Below, one piece after another: positions 43,763 to 51,967 of a stretch of 64,000 nucleotides of DNA. The notes below the pieces were generated by a model that saw nothing but the letters and a program-made list of their open reading frames with translations, was not told where the DNA came from and did not search any database. The position numbers were made by a program, and so were the translations under genes. Each line of letters begins with the position of its first letter. Positions within the stretch are counted from its first letter, which is position 1. Source of the DNA: JAJYSO01 sp964579505 (GTDB taxonomy: Bacteria > Bacteroidota > Bacteroidia > Flavobacteriales > Flavobacteriaceae); the NCBI GenBank assembly GCA_964579505.1, contig CAZOGC010000008.1, positions 1-64,000 on the forward strand. Reading direction: 5' to 3'.

Positions 43763-44803
43763 TTATACCGACTCTGCTAAAAGCATAGCAGTCAATGATT
43801 TTTCTAGCATAGAATTTGGTATTGGTTGGTCAATTATTACATACCCAATACGAGTTAAGAGCGTAAAAGGCCGTGATGTAGAAGGTTTTTGTGCATTTAC
43901 CAACTCAATTATAGCGGTTATATCGGGTTGGGTTAAAGCGATTTTTTTAAAAGAATGAAGAAGAACCTGTTTAACGGTGGTTAAGTCTCTCTCTGAAAAT
44001 CCGGTTAAAAGTAATGATAAATAACTGGTAACTAATATTCCGGCGGCTAAGGCCTCACCATAAGATAAAGGTTTTTTTTCTGGTTGCGTAGCAAAATAGG
44101 TGAGCAAAATCGGGGTGAGTTCTGTTCCGAATTGCAATTTTTTTCGACCTTCTACCTCGTTAGAAGCAGCAATCATAATTTTTTGTTTTAACTGCAAAGC
44201 ATCCTTAATCAACACTTCCAAATCAGTTAGATTGAGCTGACTTAAGTCGCTTAGTTTTTCCCAATAATTTTCGTCGGCTATCAATCCGTAGCGCAACATT
44301 TCCACCAACCCGTTTTTTAATTGATTTTGTGAGAGTGTGTGTATAAATTGTATATCAATGAGCCGGAGATTTGCCGAATTATTTGTATCTAAAAAATAAT
44401 CGTCAGAAGGAGTAAGCATACTATACAAGGTAGTCGGAACTTCAATAAAAGAAACACCTTGTAGGTGCTGGCTAACCAGATGCCTCCCTAATTGGCAAAT
44501 AAAGTTCCCTCCCAAATTTATGAGTAACGCATTTTTGTTACCCCCCAATTCAAAAAACGTCTTTTTAAGCTGTTCAAGAAGTGTAGGTAGCTGGCTTTTA
44601 TCTTCTTTATTTACCGTAATAATAGCTGAATCTGCAGCGGTAAATATGTGTTGGTAGAAGCTTGTAATACAGTGTTTGTGCGTGTTTTCGGTGCAGAGTA
44701 TAAAGATTTTTGAAGGTGATTTTTTCGCTATAAATTTATTTAAAATTTGATAGCTATTTTCACCAAAAACAGTTGTACTTTTAGCGTGGGGAAATTTATC
44801 CAT
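43763..44803 (-). CDS. AroB-like (3-dehydroquinate synthase family) protein lacking catalytic residues
   Basis: 346 residues, intact, clearly homologous along its length to flavobacterial 3-dehydroquinate synthase (SFIEVPTTLYSML; IHTLSQNQLKNGLVEMLRYGLI). But key sites are lost: NAD loop GGGV reads GGNF (98-101); DASVGGKTG is replaced by PSDDYFLDTN (132-141); catalytic Lys of EMLK is Arg171; zinc/catalytic His of GHTLGHAIE are gone (GTELTPILL, 226-234); LHGE reads SYGE (247-250); the DKK motif reads QKP. Only the zinc-site Glu168 and an Arg remain. It is therefore probably a pseudoenzyme with no DHQ synthase activity, although a promoter box precedes it. It lies beside proline dehydrogenase, where flavobacteria usually have true aroB. 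Confidence 0.85.
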   Translation of the reverse strand: MDKFPHAKSTTVFGENSYQILNKFIAKKSPSKIFILCTENTHKHCITSFYQHIFTAADSAIITVNKEDKSQLPTLLEQLKKTFFELGGNKNALLINLGGNFICQLGRHLVSQHLQGVSFIEVPTTLYSMLTPSDDYFLDTNNSANLRLIDIQFIHTLSQNQLKNGLVEMLRYGLIADENYWEKLSDLSQLNLTDLEVLIKDALQLKQKIMIAASNEVEGRKKLQFGTELTPILLTYFATQPEKKPLSYGEALAAGILVTSYLSLLLTGFSERDLTTVKQVLLHSFKKIALTQPDITAIIELVNAQKPSTSRPFTLLTRIGYVIIDQPIPNSMLEKSLTAMLLAESV

Positions 44804-44863
44804 ATTGACCTGTTTATGAAGATTAGATATAAGTTAATCGTTCTAATCTTTAAAATTAAATTG

Positions 44864-44871
44864 CAAAGTTA
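44864..44871 (-). promoter_or_regulatory. -7 promoter element of the aroB-like gene
   Basis: Reads TAACTTTG on the - strand, exact TAnnTTTG, about 60 bp upstream of the start. It directly abuts the ATG of the divergent proline dehydrogenase gene. Confidence 0.5.
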
Positions 44872-46065
44872 ATGGAGAAAAAAATATTTAATGATACGAA
44901 GCATGCTTTCGCTTTAAAAAGTGATAAAGAACTTAACAAATCTATCTTTATTTTTAAGATGATGAGTCATTCTTGGTTGGTAAATATAGGTACCAAGCTG
45001 ACTAATTTTTGTTTAAAGTTAAAACTGCCAGTAACAGGATTAATTAAAAGTACAATTTTTGAACAGTTTTGCAGTGGTGAGACAAAAGAAGAAAGTTTAC
45101 ATGTGGTTAAAAAGATTCATACCATGAATGTTTATACTGTCTTTGATTTTGCTAGTGAGGTGCGCGAAAAAGGAGAAGCTGCCTTTGATAAGGATGTTGA
45201 AAATCAAATAATTATTGCTGATTTTGCAGCAAATCACAAGGAAATTCCGTACGTGGTGGTTAAACCTTCAGCTATTGGGAATTTTGACGTGTGGACAAAG
45301 GTAAACGATGGCGAATCGTTAAATGCTGAAGAACAACAAACTTGGGATAATATTGAAGAACGCTTAGATACTATTTGCAAAAAGGTTTATGACCTCAATT
45401 TACGTTTGTTAGTTGATGCCGAAGAATCGTGGATTCAAACAGCTGCCGATAACTTAGTCGAAAAAATGATGGTTAAGTACAACAAAAAACGTGCAGTGGT
45501 TTATAACACCGCTCAATGCTACCGTTGGGATCGTTTGCAATATATTAAAGATATTCATAAACGTGCTGTAGAACAAGGCTTTAAAGTAGGAATGAAAATT
45601 GTACGCGGTGCTTATATGGAAAAAGAGAATGCGCGAGCCTTGCAAATGGGATACCCAACCCCGATTTGTGAAGATAAAGAAGCAACTGATGTAAACTATA
45701 ATGCGGTGTTACACTACTGCATGCAAAATCTGGAAGATATTGCCGTTTATATAGGTACTCACAATGAGGTGAGCTCATATATGGCGATGCAGTTTATTGA
45801 TGAAATGGGCTATGCTAAAGATGATGACCGCATTTGGTTTAGCCAATTGTATGGAATGAGTGATAACATTACATTTAATTTAGGTCTAAATGGTTATAAT
45901 TCAGCTAAATTTATTCCTTTTGGAAAGGTGGAAGAAGTGGTTCCTTATTTAATTAGACGCGCACAAGAAAATACTTCTGTAAAAGGACAAACGGGTCGTG
46001 AACTTGCCTTGCTACAAGAAGAAAAAAATAGACGCGAAGGAACTTATGTTAAGCGTGTGGAGTAG
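44872..46065 (+). CDS. Proline dehydrogenase (monofunctional)
   Basis: 397 residues of the PRODH (beta/alpha)8 barrel. FAD/substrate motifs: RLLVDAEESWIQ (about 182), YNTAQCYRWDR, the catalytic Lys region KIVRGAYMEKENARA (about 241), IGTHNE (about 298) and YLIRRAQENTSVKGQTGREL (about 362). It oxidises proline to pyrroline-5-carboxylate and passes electrons to quinone. It lacks the P5C dehydrogenase domain, as usual in flavobacteria. Divergent from the aroB-like gene. Confidence 0.94.
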   Translation: MEKKIFNDTKHAFALKSDKELNKSIFIFKMMSHSWLVNIGTKLTNFCLKLKLPVTGLIKSTIFEQFCSGETKEESLHVVKKIHTMNVYTVFDFASEVREKGEAAFDKDVENQIIIADFAANHKEIPYVVVKPSAIGNFDVWTKVNDGESLNAEEQQTWDNIEERLDTICKKVYDLNLRLLVDAEESWIQTAADNLVEKMMVKYNKKRAVVYNTAQCYRWDRLQYIKDIHKRAVEQGFKVGMKIVRGAYMEKENARALQMGYPTPICEDKEATDVNYNAVLHYCMQNLEDIAVYIGTHNEVSSYMAMQFIDEMGYAKDDDRIWFSQLYGMSDNITFNLGLNGYNSAKFIPFGKVEEVVPYLIRRAQENTSVKGQTGRELALLQEEKNRREGTYVKRVE

Positions 46066-46257
46066 GGACCGGATTTTTATTTAATGCTTAAAAATTATAA
46101 AATGGTAGTAGAACAAACCTACATTGTTTAATTGAGGCCAATCCTTGTTAGCAAAACGAAGAGGTGTTTGTTCACTTTATTCTCATTACCCTCCCGCTAT
46201 GATTAGATTTAAATTGAGGAAGGACTTATTCGTAAGGTACTTGGAGAATTGTGAAAC

Positions 46258-47703
46258 TCAGCTGTATTGAATACATACATTTTTGGGTTCTGTAAAGAAG
46301 TTGAGAGCATGAAAACCGCCTTCGCGTCCAACTCCGCTAGCTTTTACTCCTCCAAAAGGAGTTCGTAAATCGCGGTTCATCCATGTGTTTACCCACACAA
46401 TACCGGCTTCTAGCTGATTGCTGATACGCATCATTCGGTTGAGGTCTTGTGTCCATAGAGAAGAAGATAATCCGTAACGAACGTCATTGGCCATAGCTAC
46501 TGCTTCTGCTTCTGTTTTAAAAGGAAGAAGCGTTACCACCGGACCAAAAATTTCTTCTTGGTTGAGTTTACAGTTATTAGAAGGTACCTCAATAATGGTG
46601 GGAGCGATGTAATAGCCGTTTTCATGGTTTTTGACTGTTACTGCCCGACCACCTACTACTATTTTGGCTCCTTCTTTTTTGGCCTCCTCAAAATAGTGCA
46701 TCACCTTCTCAAAATGTGGTTTAGAAACCAGGGCTCCTAAATCGGTATCAGGGTTAGTAGGGGCTCCTACTTTTAATTTTTTGGTTTTGGCAATAAAATC
46801 GCGTTTAAATCGCTCGTAAATTTTTTCTTCTATCAGAATACGTGATCCACATAAACAAATTTCGCCTTGGTTTGCAAAAGAAGACTTTACGGTAGTAGCC
46901 AGCATCTTGTCGTAATCACAATCGGCAAAGATGAGGTTAGGGTTTTTTCCGCCTAATTCGAGTGATAATTTTTTAAACAAAGGAGCGGCTATTTTAGAAA
47001 TATGCGCTCCGGTTTTGGTGCCTCCCGTAAACGAGATGGCTTTTACCTTAGGGTGTGTTACCAGTGCTTCTCCTGCGGTGCTGCCAAGTCCATGCACAAT
47101 GTTGAGCACGCCTTTGGGAAGCCCAACCTGTTGGCATACTTCACTGAGTAGGTAAGCGGTCATGGGGGTTATCTCGCTTGGTTTAGCCACCACGCAGTTT
47201 CCGGCAGCCAGCGCCGGAGCAATTTTCCACGTAAATAAATAAAGTGGAAGATTCCATGGAGAAATGCAGCCCACAACTCCTAACGGCTTCCGTAAGGTAT
47301 AGTTCATGGTATTTTTGCCCACGCTTTCATAGGCATCGCTGCCAAACTGGGTAATGGCATGGGCATAAAAGCGAAAATTGCTCACCGCTCGCGGTATATC
47401 TACCGCGCGTGCTAAAGAAAGCGGTTTGCCGTTGTCTTTAGACTCGGCTGCGACAAACTTCTCAAGTTGTTGCTCAAGTGCATCGGCTATGCTGAGAAGC
47501 ATACGGCTACGTTCGTCTATAGGCGTATTGGCCCATTGCGGAAAAGCTTGTTGAGCGGCGTTTACGGCTTGTGCTACGTCGGCTTTATTGCTGTTAGGAA
47601 TCTTGGCATAAACCTGCCCAACAGAAGGATCATAATTGTCTATCCATTCTTCCGAAAGAGGATTGCGCAATTCGCCATTTATATAGTTTTGAAGATGAAA
47701 CAT
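46258..47703 (-). CDS. Aldehyde dehydrogenase, probable 2-aminomuconic semialdehyde dehydrogenase
   Basis: 481 residues from the ATG at 47703, only 4 bp after the RidA stop. NAD-dependent ALDH fold: SPWNLPLYLFTWKIAPALAAG (about 145-165), FTGGTKTG, the general-base Glu in LELGGKNP (about 249), catalytic Cys in NQGEICLCGSR (about 283), EEIFGPV. The end RTPFGGVKASGVGREGG resembles the 2-amino/hydroxymuconic semialdehyde group (ALDH8-like). Its RidA partner matches 2-aminomuconate deaminase, supporting a role in tryptophan/kynurenine breakdown. Other pathway genes are not in view. Betaine-aldehyde-type activity is the main alternative. Confidence 0.85.
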   Translation of the reverse strand: MFHLQNYINGELRNPLSEEWIDNYDPSVGQVYAKIPNSNKADVAQAVNAAQQAFPQWANTPIDERSRMLLSIADALEQQLEKFVAAESKDNGKPLSLARAVDIPRAVSNFRFYAHAITQFGSDAYESVGKNTMNYTLRKPLGVVGCISPWNLPLYLFTWKIAPALAAGNCVVAKPSEITPMTAYLLSEVCQQVGLPKGVLNIVHGLGSTAGEALVTHPKVKAISFTGGTKTGAHISKIAAPLFKKLSLELGGKNPNLIFADCDYDKMLATTVKSSFANQGEICLCGSRILIEEKIYERFKRDFIAKTKKLKVGAPTNPDTDLGALVSKPHFEKVMHYFEEAKKEGAKIVVGGRAVTVKNHENGYYIAPTIIEVPSNNCKLNQEEIFGPVVTLLPFKTEAEAVAMANDVRYGLSSSLWTQDLNRMMRISNQLEAGIVWVNTWMNRDLRTPFGGVKASGVGREGGFHALNFFTEPKNVCIQYS

Positions 47704-47707
47704 AGGG

Positions 47708-48118
47708 TTATTTTTTGTGAGCAATTACTTTTACTTCTATCAATAAATGCGGGTGAGGTAGTTGATGAACGGCTACGGTGGTTCGGGTAGGCCCGGTTTC
47801 GGGTTCAAAAAACTCGCCGTAGGTTTCATTATATCCTTTAAAGTCGTTCATATTTACCAAAAAAGTGGTTATATCTACCACATGGGTTAGGTCGGCACCT
47901 TCTTCTTTAAGAATAGCTTCAATATTTTGAAAAACGGCACGTGTTTGTTGCCGAATATCTAAGCTTGTGGTACCCATTTCATCCACGTTGACGCCTTCAA
48001 AACTATTGTCGGCTCGTCTTGAGCTAGTGCCTGATACAAAAATAAAATCGCCCACTCGTTTTACGTGTGGGTATTTTCCACGTGGTTTAGCGCGACCGGC
48101 AATTACTTTTCCTTTCAT
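47708..48118 (-). CDS. RidA family protein, probable 2-aminomuconate deaminase
   Basis: 136 residues, YjgF/RidA fold: GKYPHVKRVGDFIFVSGTSS (about 14-33), QTRAVFQNIEAIL, DITTFLVNMNDF, and the end GPTRTTVAVHQLPHPHLLIEV with the key Arg. The extended SSRRADNSFEGV region and HPHLLIE tail match 2-aminomuconate deaminases more than generic RidA. It would convert 2-aminomuconate to oxalocrotonate with release of ammonia. It is the first gene of the pair with the aldehyde dehydrogenase, which makes 2-aminomuconate. Confidence 0.83.
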   Translation of the reverse strand: MKGKVIAGRAKPRGKYPHVKRVGDFIFVSGTSSRRADNSFEGVNVDEMGTTSLDIRQQTRAVFQNIEAILKEEGADLTHVVDITTFLVNMNDFKGYNETYGEFFEPETGPTRTTVAVHQLPHPHLLIEVKVIAHKK

Positions 48119-48156
48119 ATAAGAGGTGTTTTTAGAATAAAATAATGGGTTCTCTA

Positions 48157-48164
48157 CAAATGTA
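48157..48164 (-). promoter_or_regulatory. -7 promoter element of the ridA-aldehyde dehydrogenase unit
   Basis: Reads TACATTTG on the - strand, exact TAnnTTTG, about 39 bp upstream of the RidA start. Confidence 0.55.
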
Positions 48165-48247
48165 AGTTTAATTGTGTAATCGTGAAGAAATTCGACATGG
48201 TTTTCAAGGCTACTTTATCGTAAATATGATAGAAACGGAAGAAATTG

Positions 48248-48255
48248 TATTTTTG
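48248..48255 (+). promoter_or_regulatory. -7 promoter element of upp
   Basis: TATTTTTG, exact TAnnTTTG, 16 bp upstream of the ATG at 48272. It overlaps an alternative in-frame TTG (48245), which argues against that TTG as the start. Confidence 0.6.
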
Positions 48256-48271
48256 TGCAAATAGTTGCTAT

Positions 48272-48922
48272 ATGGTTAAGATTTTATCCGATGAATTTTT
48301 ACTGGTCACCACATGGATTAATGAGCTTCGCTCAATATCTGTACAAAAAGATCGGTTGCGTTTTCGTAGAAATATTGAGCGTATAGGTGAAGTGGCTGCA
48401 GTTGAGATTAGTAAACATCTCCCTACAAAACCGGTTGAGATTACTACTCCTTTAGCCAATATAAATTCAGTTGAATTAACTGTACAACCGGTTATAACCA
48501 CCATACTGCGAGCCGGGGTGCCATTGTTTAATGGGATACTTAATTATTTTGACCATGCTGATTGTGGGTTTGTAGCGGCTTATCGCCAACATCAGTCTAA
48601 TGACTATTTTAGTATAAAACAGGATTACTTAACCTGTCCCGATTTAACCGGACGTCCCTTAATTGTGGCTGATCCTATGTTAGCTACCGGCGCCTCTTTG
48701 TTAGAGGCCATTAAAGACTTGCTTACCCATGGAAAACCTTCGCAAATACATGTTGTAGCGGTTATTGCCAGCCAAGAGGGAGTGGAAGTGCTTCACAAGG
48801 CTTACCCGCAGGCTTCTCTTTATGTAGGAGTAATAGATCCGCATCTTACCGCAAAAGGATATATTTCGCCCGGCTTGGGAGATGCTGGTGATTTAAGCTT
48901 TGGGCAAAAATTACAGCGGTAA
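48272..48922 (+). CDS. upp: Uracil phosphoribosyltransferase
   Basis: 216 residues from the ATG at 48272, as the frame further upstream contains the promoter. UPRTase motifs: TTILRAGVPLFNGIL (about 74), PRPP loop VADPMLATGASLLEA (about 127-141) and the uracil-binding C-terminus GYISPGLGDAGDLSFGQ. It salvages uracil to UMP. It could use uracil formed by the FCY1-type cytosine deaminase encoded 7 kb upstream. It is convergent with the peptidase gene. Confidence 0.94.
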   Translation: MVKILSDEFLLVTTWINELRSISVQKDRLRFRRNIERIGEVAAVEISKHLPTKPVEITTPLANINSVELTVQPVITTILRAGVPLFNGILNYFDHADCGFVAAYRQHQSNDYFSIKQDYLTCPDLTGRPLIVADPMLATGASLLEAIKDLLTHGKPSQIHVVAVIASQEGVEVLHKAYPQASLYVGVIDPHLTAKGYISPGLGDAGDLSFGQKLQR

Positions 48923-49017
48923 ACATAGAACTTCCCCGGTTTTTAAGACGACTGCATGTTTGATAAAGGTAACTAGAACTAGCGGCAAACTGTTTGTTGA
49001 TGGCTGTAATAATTTTC

Positions 49018-50385
49018 TTAGTTTATTTTTATTTGTTCCAACGCATTTTCTAAACTTCTGTCAGAAATAAAATATTTTTCAATAATTCGGTCTGATTTAT
49101 TTCTGTCATTAATTGCTCTGACAAGTTCATTTTTTAAAAATTCATAGTCTGTAAAGTTTGTTTCTGTCGTTAATAGTAATTTTATCCATTTCCACATCTT
49201 TTTTTCTCCAATCTCTTGTTCAATTGCGGTCAAAATAATTGGAAAATAATCATATGTATATGAATTATAATCTGCGTAGTCAGCATACGTCTTTATTTCT
49301 GAAATTGGAGTGTAGCTTTTTTCTTTTACATTTGATAAAGTAGTTTTAAAGTAACTGTTGTAAATATCATTGCTTAAAACGTTTTGTGAAGCCTTTAAGG
49401 ACAAATATTCGGCAAATCCCTCACAAATGACTCCTTGAATTATTGTATTGAACTTTATTGGACCAGCGCCAAAATAATAATGGGCAAGTTCGTGAGCAAT
49501 AAAAATTTTATCTTCAGGGAATTTGTCATTTATCAAAGAGGCTAATCCATCTTGATTTTTTATACCAATGTTTATAATACTTGGATAATCAATGAACATA
49601 AACGAATACCCTTTTGATGTGGGAGAAGTCTGTATAAATTTAATGGTCTCTCTATAAGGAATGCCTATCTTTTTAACGTAAAATTTTTTAAAATCCTCTG
49701 TCAGTTTAGAGAACTTTTTCATTTGAGTTTCATCAATGTCAGGGTTTAGAAACCAATTATTATCAATTTTGTAAAAATTGTATTTGCCAACAAATAATGA
49801 AATATCAATAGGATTTTCGCTTTTAAATGTATGTCTTGAACTGTAAATAGGCTCGTTTCCATTTAGGTATAAAGCTGAACAATCATTGCAGATAATCTCA
49901 ATAGAATATTTGACAGAACTATATCGCTTATCATTATCAACGTCATACAAAACTGGATACCAGCTAGTTTGATTACCGTCCATTCTCAATGTATTTTCAG
50001 AAAAAGCTATATTGCCTTTCCAATCGCTTGAGCTGTTCATTTCAGTGGTGTCTTTGTGTACAGGAAATTTTCCTGCATACTTTACGCTGAATGATTTAGG
50101 TCTATCTTTTCTATTCGGAAAAGTGTATAAAAAACTCTCATAAGAAATTTTCGGGTCGTATTGTCTGTTTAGTTTTATATTCTTGTTGTCTTGGTCTTTG
50201 AAGTATTGAATATTCAACCCTGAATTGATTAAAATTTTATAATTTTCAACTATTGGTAACTCAGTTATCGTAAAATCGCCTTCAAGTGTTCCATTTTCCA
50301 CTGAAATTTTTAAAGTTCCTGTAACTTTTTGTGCTGACAAATTTTGGCAGAAAAAAATAATCAATATTATAATTCCGTATCTCAT
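49018..50385 (-). CDS. Secreted M1-like (gluzincin) metallopeptidase domain protein, AT-rich
   Basis: 455 residues from the ATG at 50385; a TTG three codons earlier is possible. Sec signal peptide (IIILIIFFCQNLSAQ). An N-terminal beta-rich region is followed by the zinc motif HELAH (about residue 299 onward) and, 19 residues after the second His, the third ligand in CEGFAEY, one residue more than the usual HExxH-x18-E of M1 peptidases. No full aminopeptidase GxMEN motif was seen, so it may be a protease of a divergent branch. By eye it is more AT-rich than its neighbours, which may mean horizontal gain. Substrate is unknown. Confidence 0.78.
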   Translation of the reverse strand: MRYGIIILIIFFCQNLSAQKVTGTLKISVENGTLEGDFTITELPIVENYKILINSGLNIQYFKDQDNKNIKLNRQYDPKISYESFLYTFPNRKDRPKSFSVKYAGKFPVHKDTTEMNSSSDWKGNIAFSENTLRMDGNQTSWYPVLYDVDNDKRYSSVKYSIEIICNDCSALYLNGNEPIYSSRHTFKSENPIDISLFVGKYNFYKIDNNWFLNPDIDETQMKKFSKLTEDFKKFYVKKIGIPYRETIKFIQTSPTSKGYSFMFIDYPSIINIGIKNQDGLASLINDKFPEDKIFIAHELAHYYFGAGPIKFNTIIQGVICEGFAEYLSLKASQNVLSNDIYNSYFKTTLSNVKEKSYTPISEIKTYADYADYNSYTYDYFPIILTAIEQEIGEKKMWKWIKLLLTTETNFTDYEFLKNELVRAINDRNKSDRIIEKYFISDRSLENALEQIKIN

Positions 50386-50477
50386 TATCTTCAAAACTAT
50401 ACTATTTTATGATGTAGTGTTGTTCAATTATTGTCACCAATTAGGTTCTTTGCGTAAACGGGTTTTAAAAGATTGAA

Positions 50478-50978
50478 CTAGTTAACGTACTCAATGCCTA
50501 ACACGGTTAAATGACGAGTTTCTTTGCCCAGCTTAAAAATAGCTGTTTCTCCCACTTTCTTGCCAATTAAAGCCCGAGCAATAGGAGCCGTAAAAGCAAT
50601 TTTGTGTTGTTTTACATCGGCTTCATCAACACCAACTAATTGAAAGGTTAATGTATTACGTCCGTTTTTAAAGGTTACTGTGGCCCCAAAACGCACCTCG
50701 TCTTGTGGTTGTTTGCTCGGGTCTAATATCCGTGCCGACCGAATACGATCTACCAAGAGTTTTAGTTTGCCGTCTATAGCCATAGATGCGCGCCTGCGTT
50801 CGGTTTCGTTGTCTTTGGCTAAATTTTTTTGGGTTTCTTCTAAGGCCTTTTTCTCGTTGAGGAGTGCCTGGTAGCCTGTTGGAGTAACGTAGTTGATTAC
50901 TCCATGGGGTAAGGGGGCGCGCGGGGGGATTACCGGTGCTTCTTCCTGGTCATCTTCTTTTACAAATCCTCTACTCAT
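50478..50978 (-). CDS. GreA/GreB family transcription elongation factor
   Basis: 166 residues. YVTPTGYQALLNEKKALEE begins the coiled-coil finger (about 30-105), with DDQEE-rich residues before it. The C-terminal FKBP-like domain has VRFGATVTF and SPIARALIGKKVGE-type sequence (TAPIARALIGKKVGETA, about 130-146). It rescues stalled RNA polymerase by stimulating RNA cleavage. Members of this exact type carry an N-terminal acidic/proline extension (about 25 residues). It is divergent from an alpha/beta hydrolase gene; both have clear -7 boxes. Confidence 0.9.
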   Translation of the reverse strand: MSRGFVKEDDQEEAPVIPPRAPLPHGVINYVTPTGYQALLNEKKALEETQKNLAKDNETERRRASMAIDGKLKLLVDRIRSARILDPSKQPQDEVRFGATVTFKNGRNTLTFQLVGVDEADVKQHKIAFTAPIARALIGKKVGETAIFKLGKETRHLTVLGIEYVN

Positions 50979-51059
50979 ACAGTGACTTTAAGGGTCTAAC
51001 ATAGTCAAAATATAAGAATAAACAAACCTGTTTGATGGCTGTTTTTAAACTCACCTTGG

Positions 51060-51067
51060 CAAATATA
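51060..51067 (-). promoter_or_regulatory. -7 promoter element of the Gre-factor gene
   Basis: Reads TATATTTG on the - strand, exact TAnnTTTG, about 82 bp upstream of the start. Confidence 0.5.
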
Positions 51068-51126
51068 TACGCTTAAACTAATTTTGATTGCTTTAAATGT
51101 ACGATAGTTATAAATGATTAGTTTGG

Positions 51127-51134
51127 TAAATTTG
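51127..51134 (+). promoter_or_regulatory. -7 promoter element of the alpha/beta hydrolase gene
   Basis: TAAATTTG, exact TAnnTTTG, 23 bp upstream of the ATG. Confidence 0.55.
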
Positions 51135-51157
51135 TCAAGTCTAAAAACAAACTTTTT

Positions 51158-51934
51158 ATGGAAATTCTCTTTAAGGATACCGTAATACATACCGCTGTTT
51201 ATGGAAGTGGAAGCCCGGTGATACTGCTACACGGCTTCTTAGAAAATCATCAAATATGGCAACCGTTTATTCCAGAATTAGAAAAAAAACACCAAGTTAT
51301 TTGCCCCGATTTGTATGGGCATGGAAAGACTGCCGGTTTAGGAAAAATTACCTCAATGCGAGATTTTGCTGGTTTAGTGAATGCAGTTTTAGAGGTATTG
51401 AAAGTACGCGAGGCGGCATTTATCGGGCATTCTATGGGAGGTTATATTACGATGGCGATAACTGAGTTATTTCCAGAAAAAGTAGAGCGACTTATGCTGG
51501 TAAATTCTTCTCCGGCAGCCGATTCAGCAGTGCGGCGTAAAGAACGTGACCAAGTTACCCGTGTAGTACAAGAACACCCAAAAGTTTTTGTAAAAAATGC
51601 AGTAACCAACCTTTTTGCACAGAAGAGTAGAGTACAGTTTAAAGACAAATTATTGTGGTTGATTAAAGAAGCATCAGCTATGCAGGTGGTAGATATTGTG
51701 AATAGTGTTCAGGGTATGAAAGTACGGAAGGACCGCACAGACGTTCTCCGCAGTTTTTCAGGACAAAAAGCAATTATTGCGGGAGAAAAAGATACGCTGA
51801 TTCCATTAGCCACACTTCGGCAAATTTCCCAAGAAACGCAGAGCCCACTTACCGTTTTTTCAGGCGGACACATGAGTTATATTGAACAGTTTGAAGGGGT
51901 GCAAAATACGATTAGCTCCTTTTTAGAAGCGTAA
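51158..51934 (+). CDS. Alpha/beta fold hydrolase
   Basis: 258 residues. Oxyanion motif LLHGFLEN (about 24-31), nucleophile elbow GHSMGGY (about 88-94), acid in AGEKDTLIP (about 210) and His in SGGHMSYIEQ (about 234). A helical lid lies about 125-185. Substrate cannot be assigned; esters or small-molecule hydrolysis (BioH/MenH-like) are possible. It converges with the DUF4301 gene. Confidence 0.9.
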   Translation: MEILFKDTVIHTAVYGSGSPVILLHGFLENHQIWQPFIPELEKKHQVICPDLYGHGKTAGLGKITSMRDFAGLVNAVLEVLKVREAAFIGHSMGGYITMAITELFPEKVERLMLVNSSPAADSAVRRKERDQVTRVVQEHPKVFVKNAVTNLFAQKSRVQFKDKLLWLIKEASAMQVVDIVNSVQGMKVRKDRTDVLRSFSGQKAIIAGEKDTLIPLATLRQISQETQSPLTVFSGGHMSYIEQFEGVQNTISSFLEA

Positions 51935-51967
51935 TGTATTCTTCTAAATGTTATGCTTTTATGGGGT

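Noticed and set aside
48245..48271. TTG start giving nine extra residues to Upp
   Set aside because: The TTG overlaps the -7 box TATTTTTG, so it should lie upstream of the transcript start.
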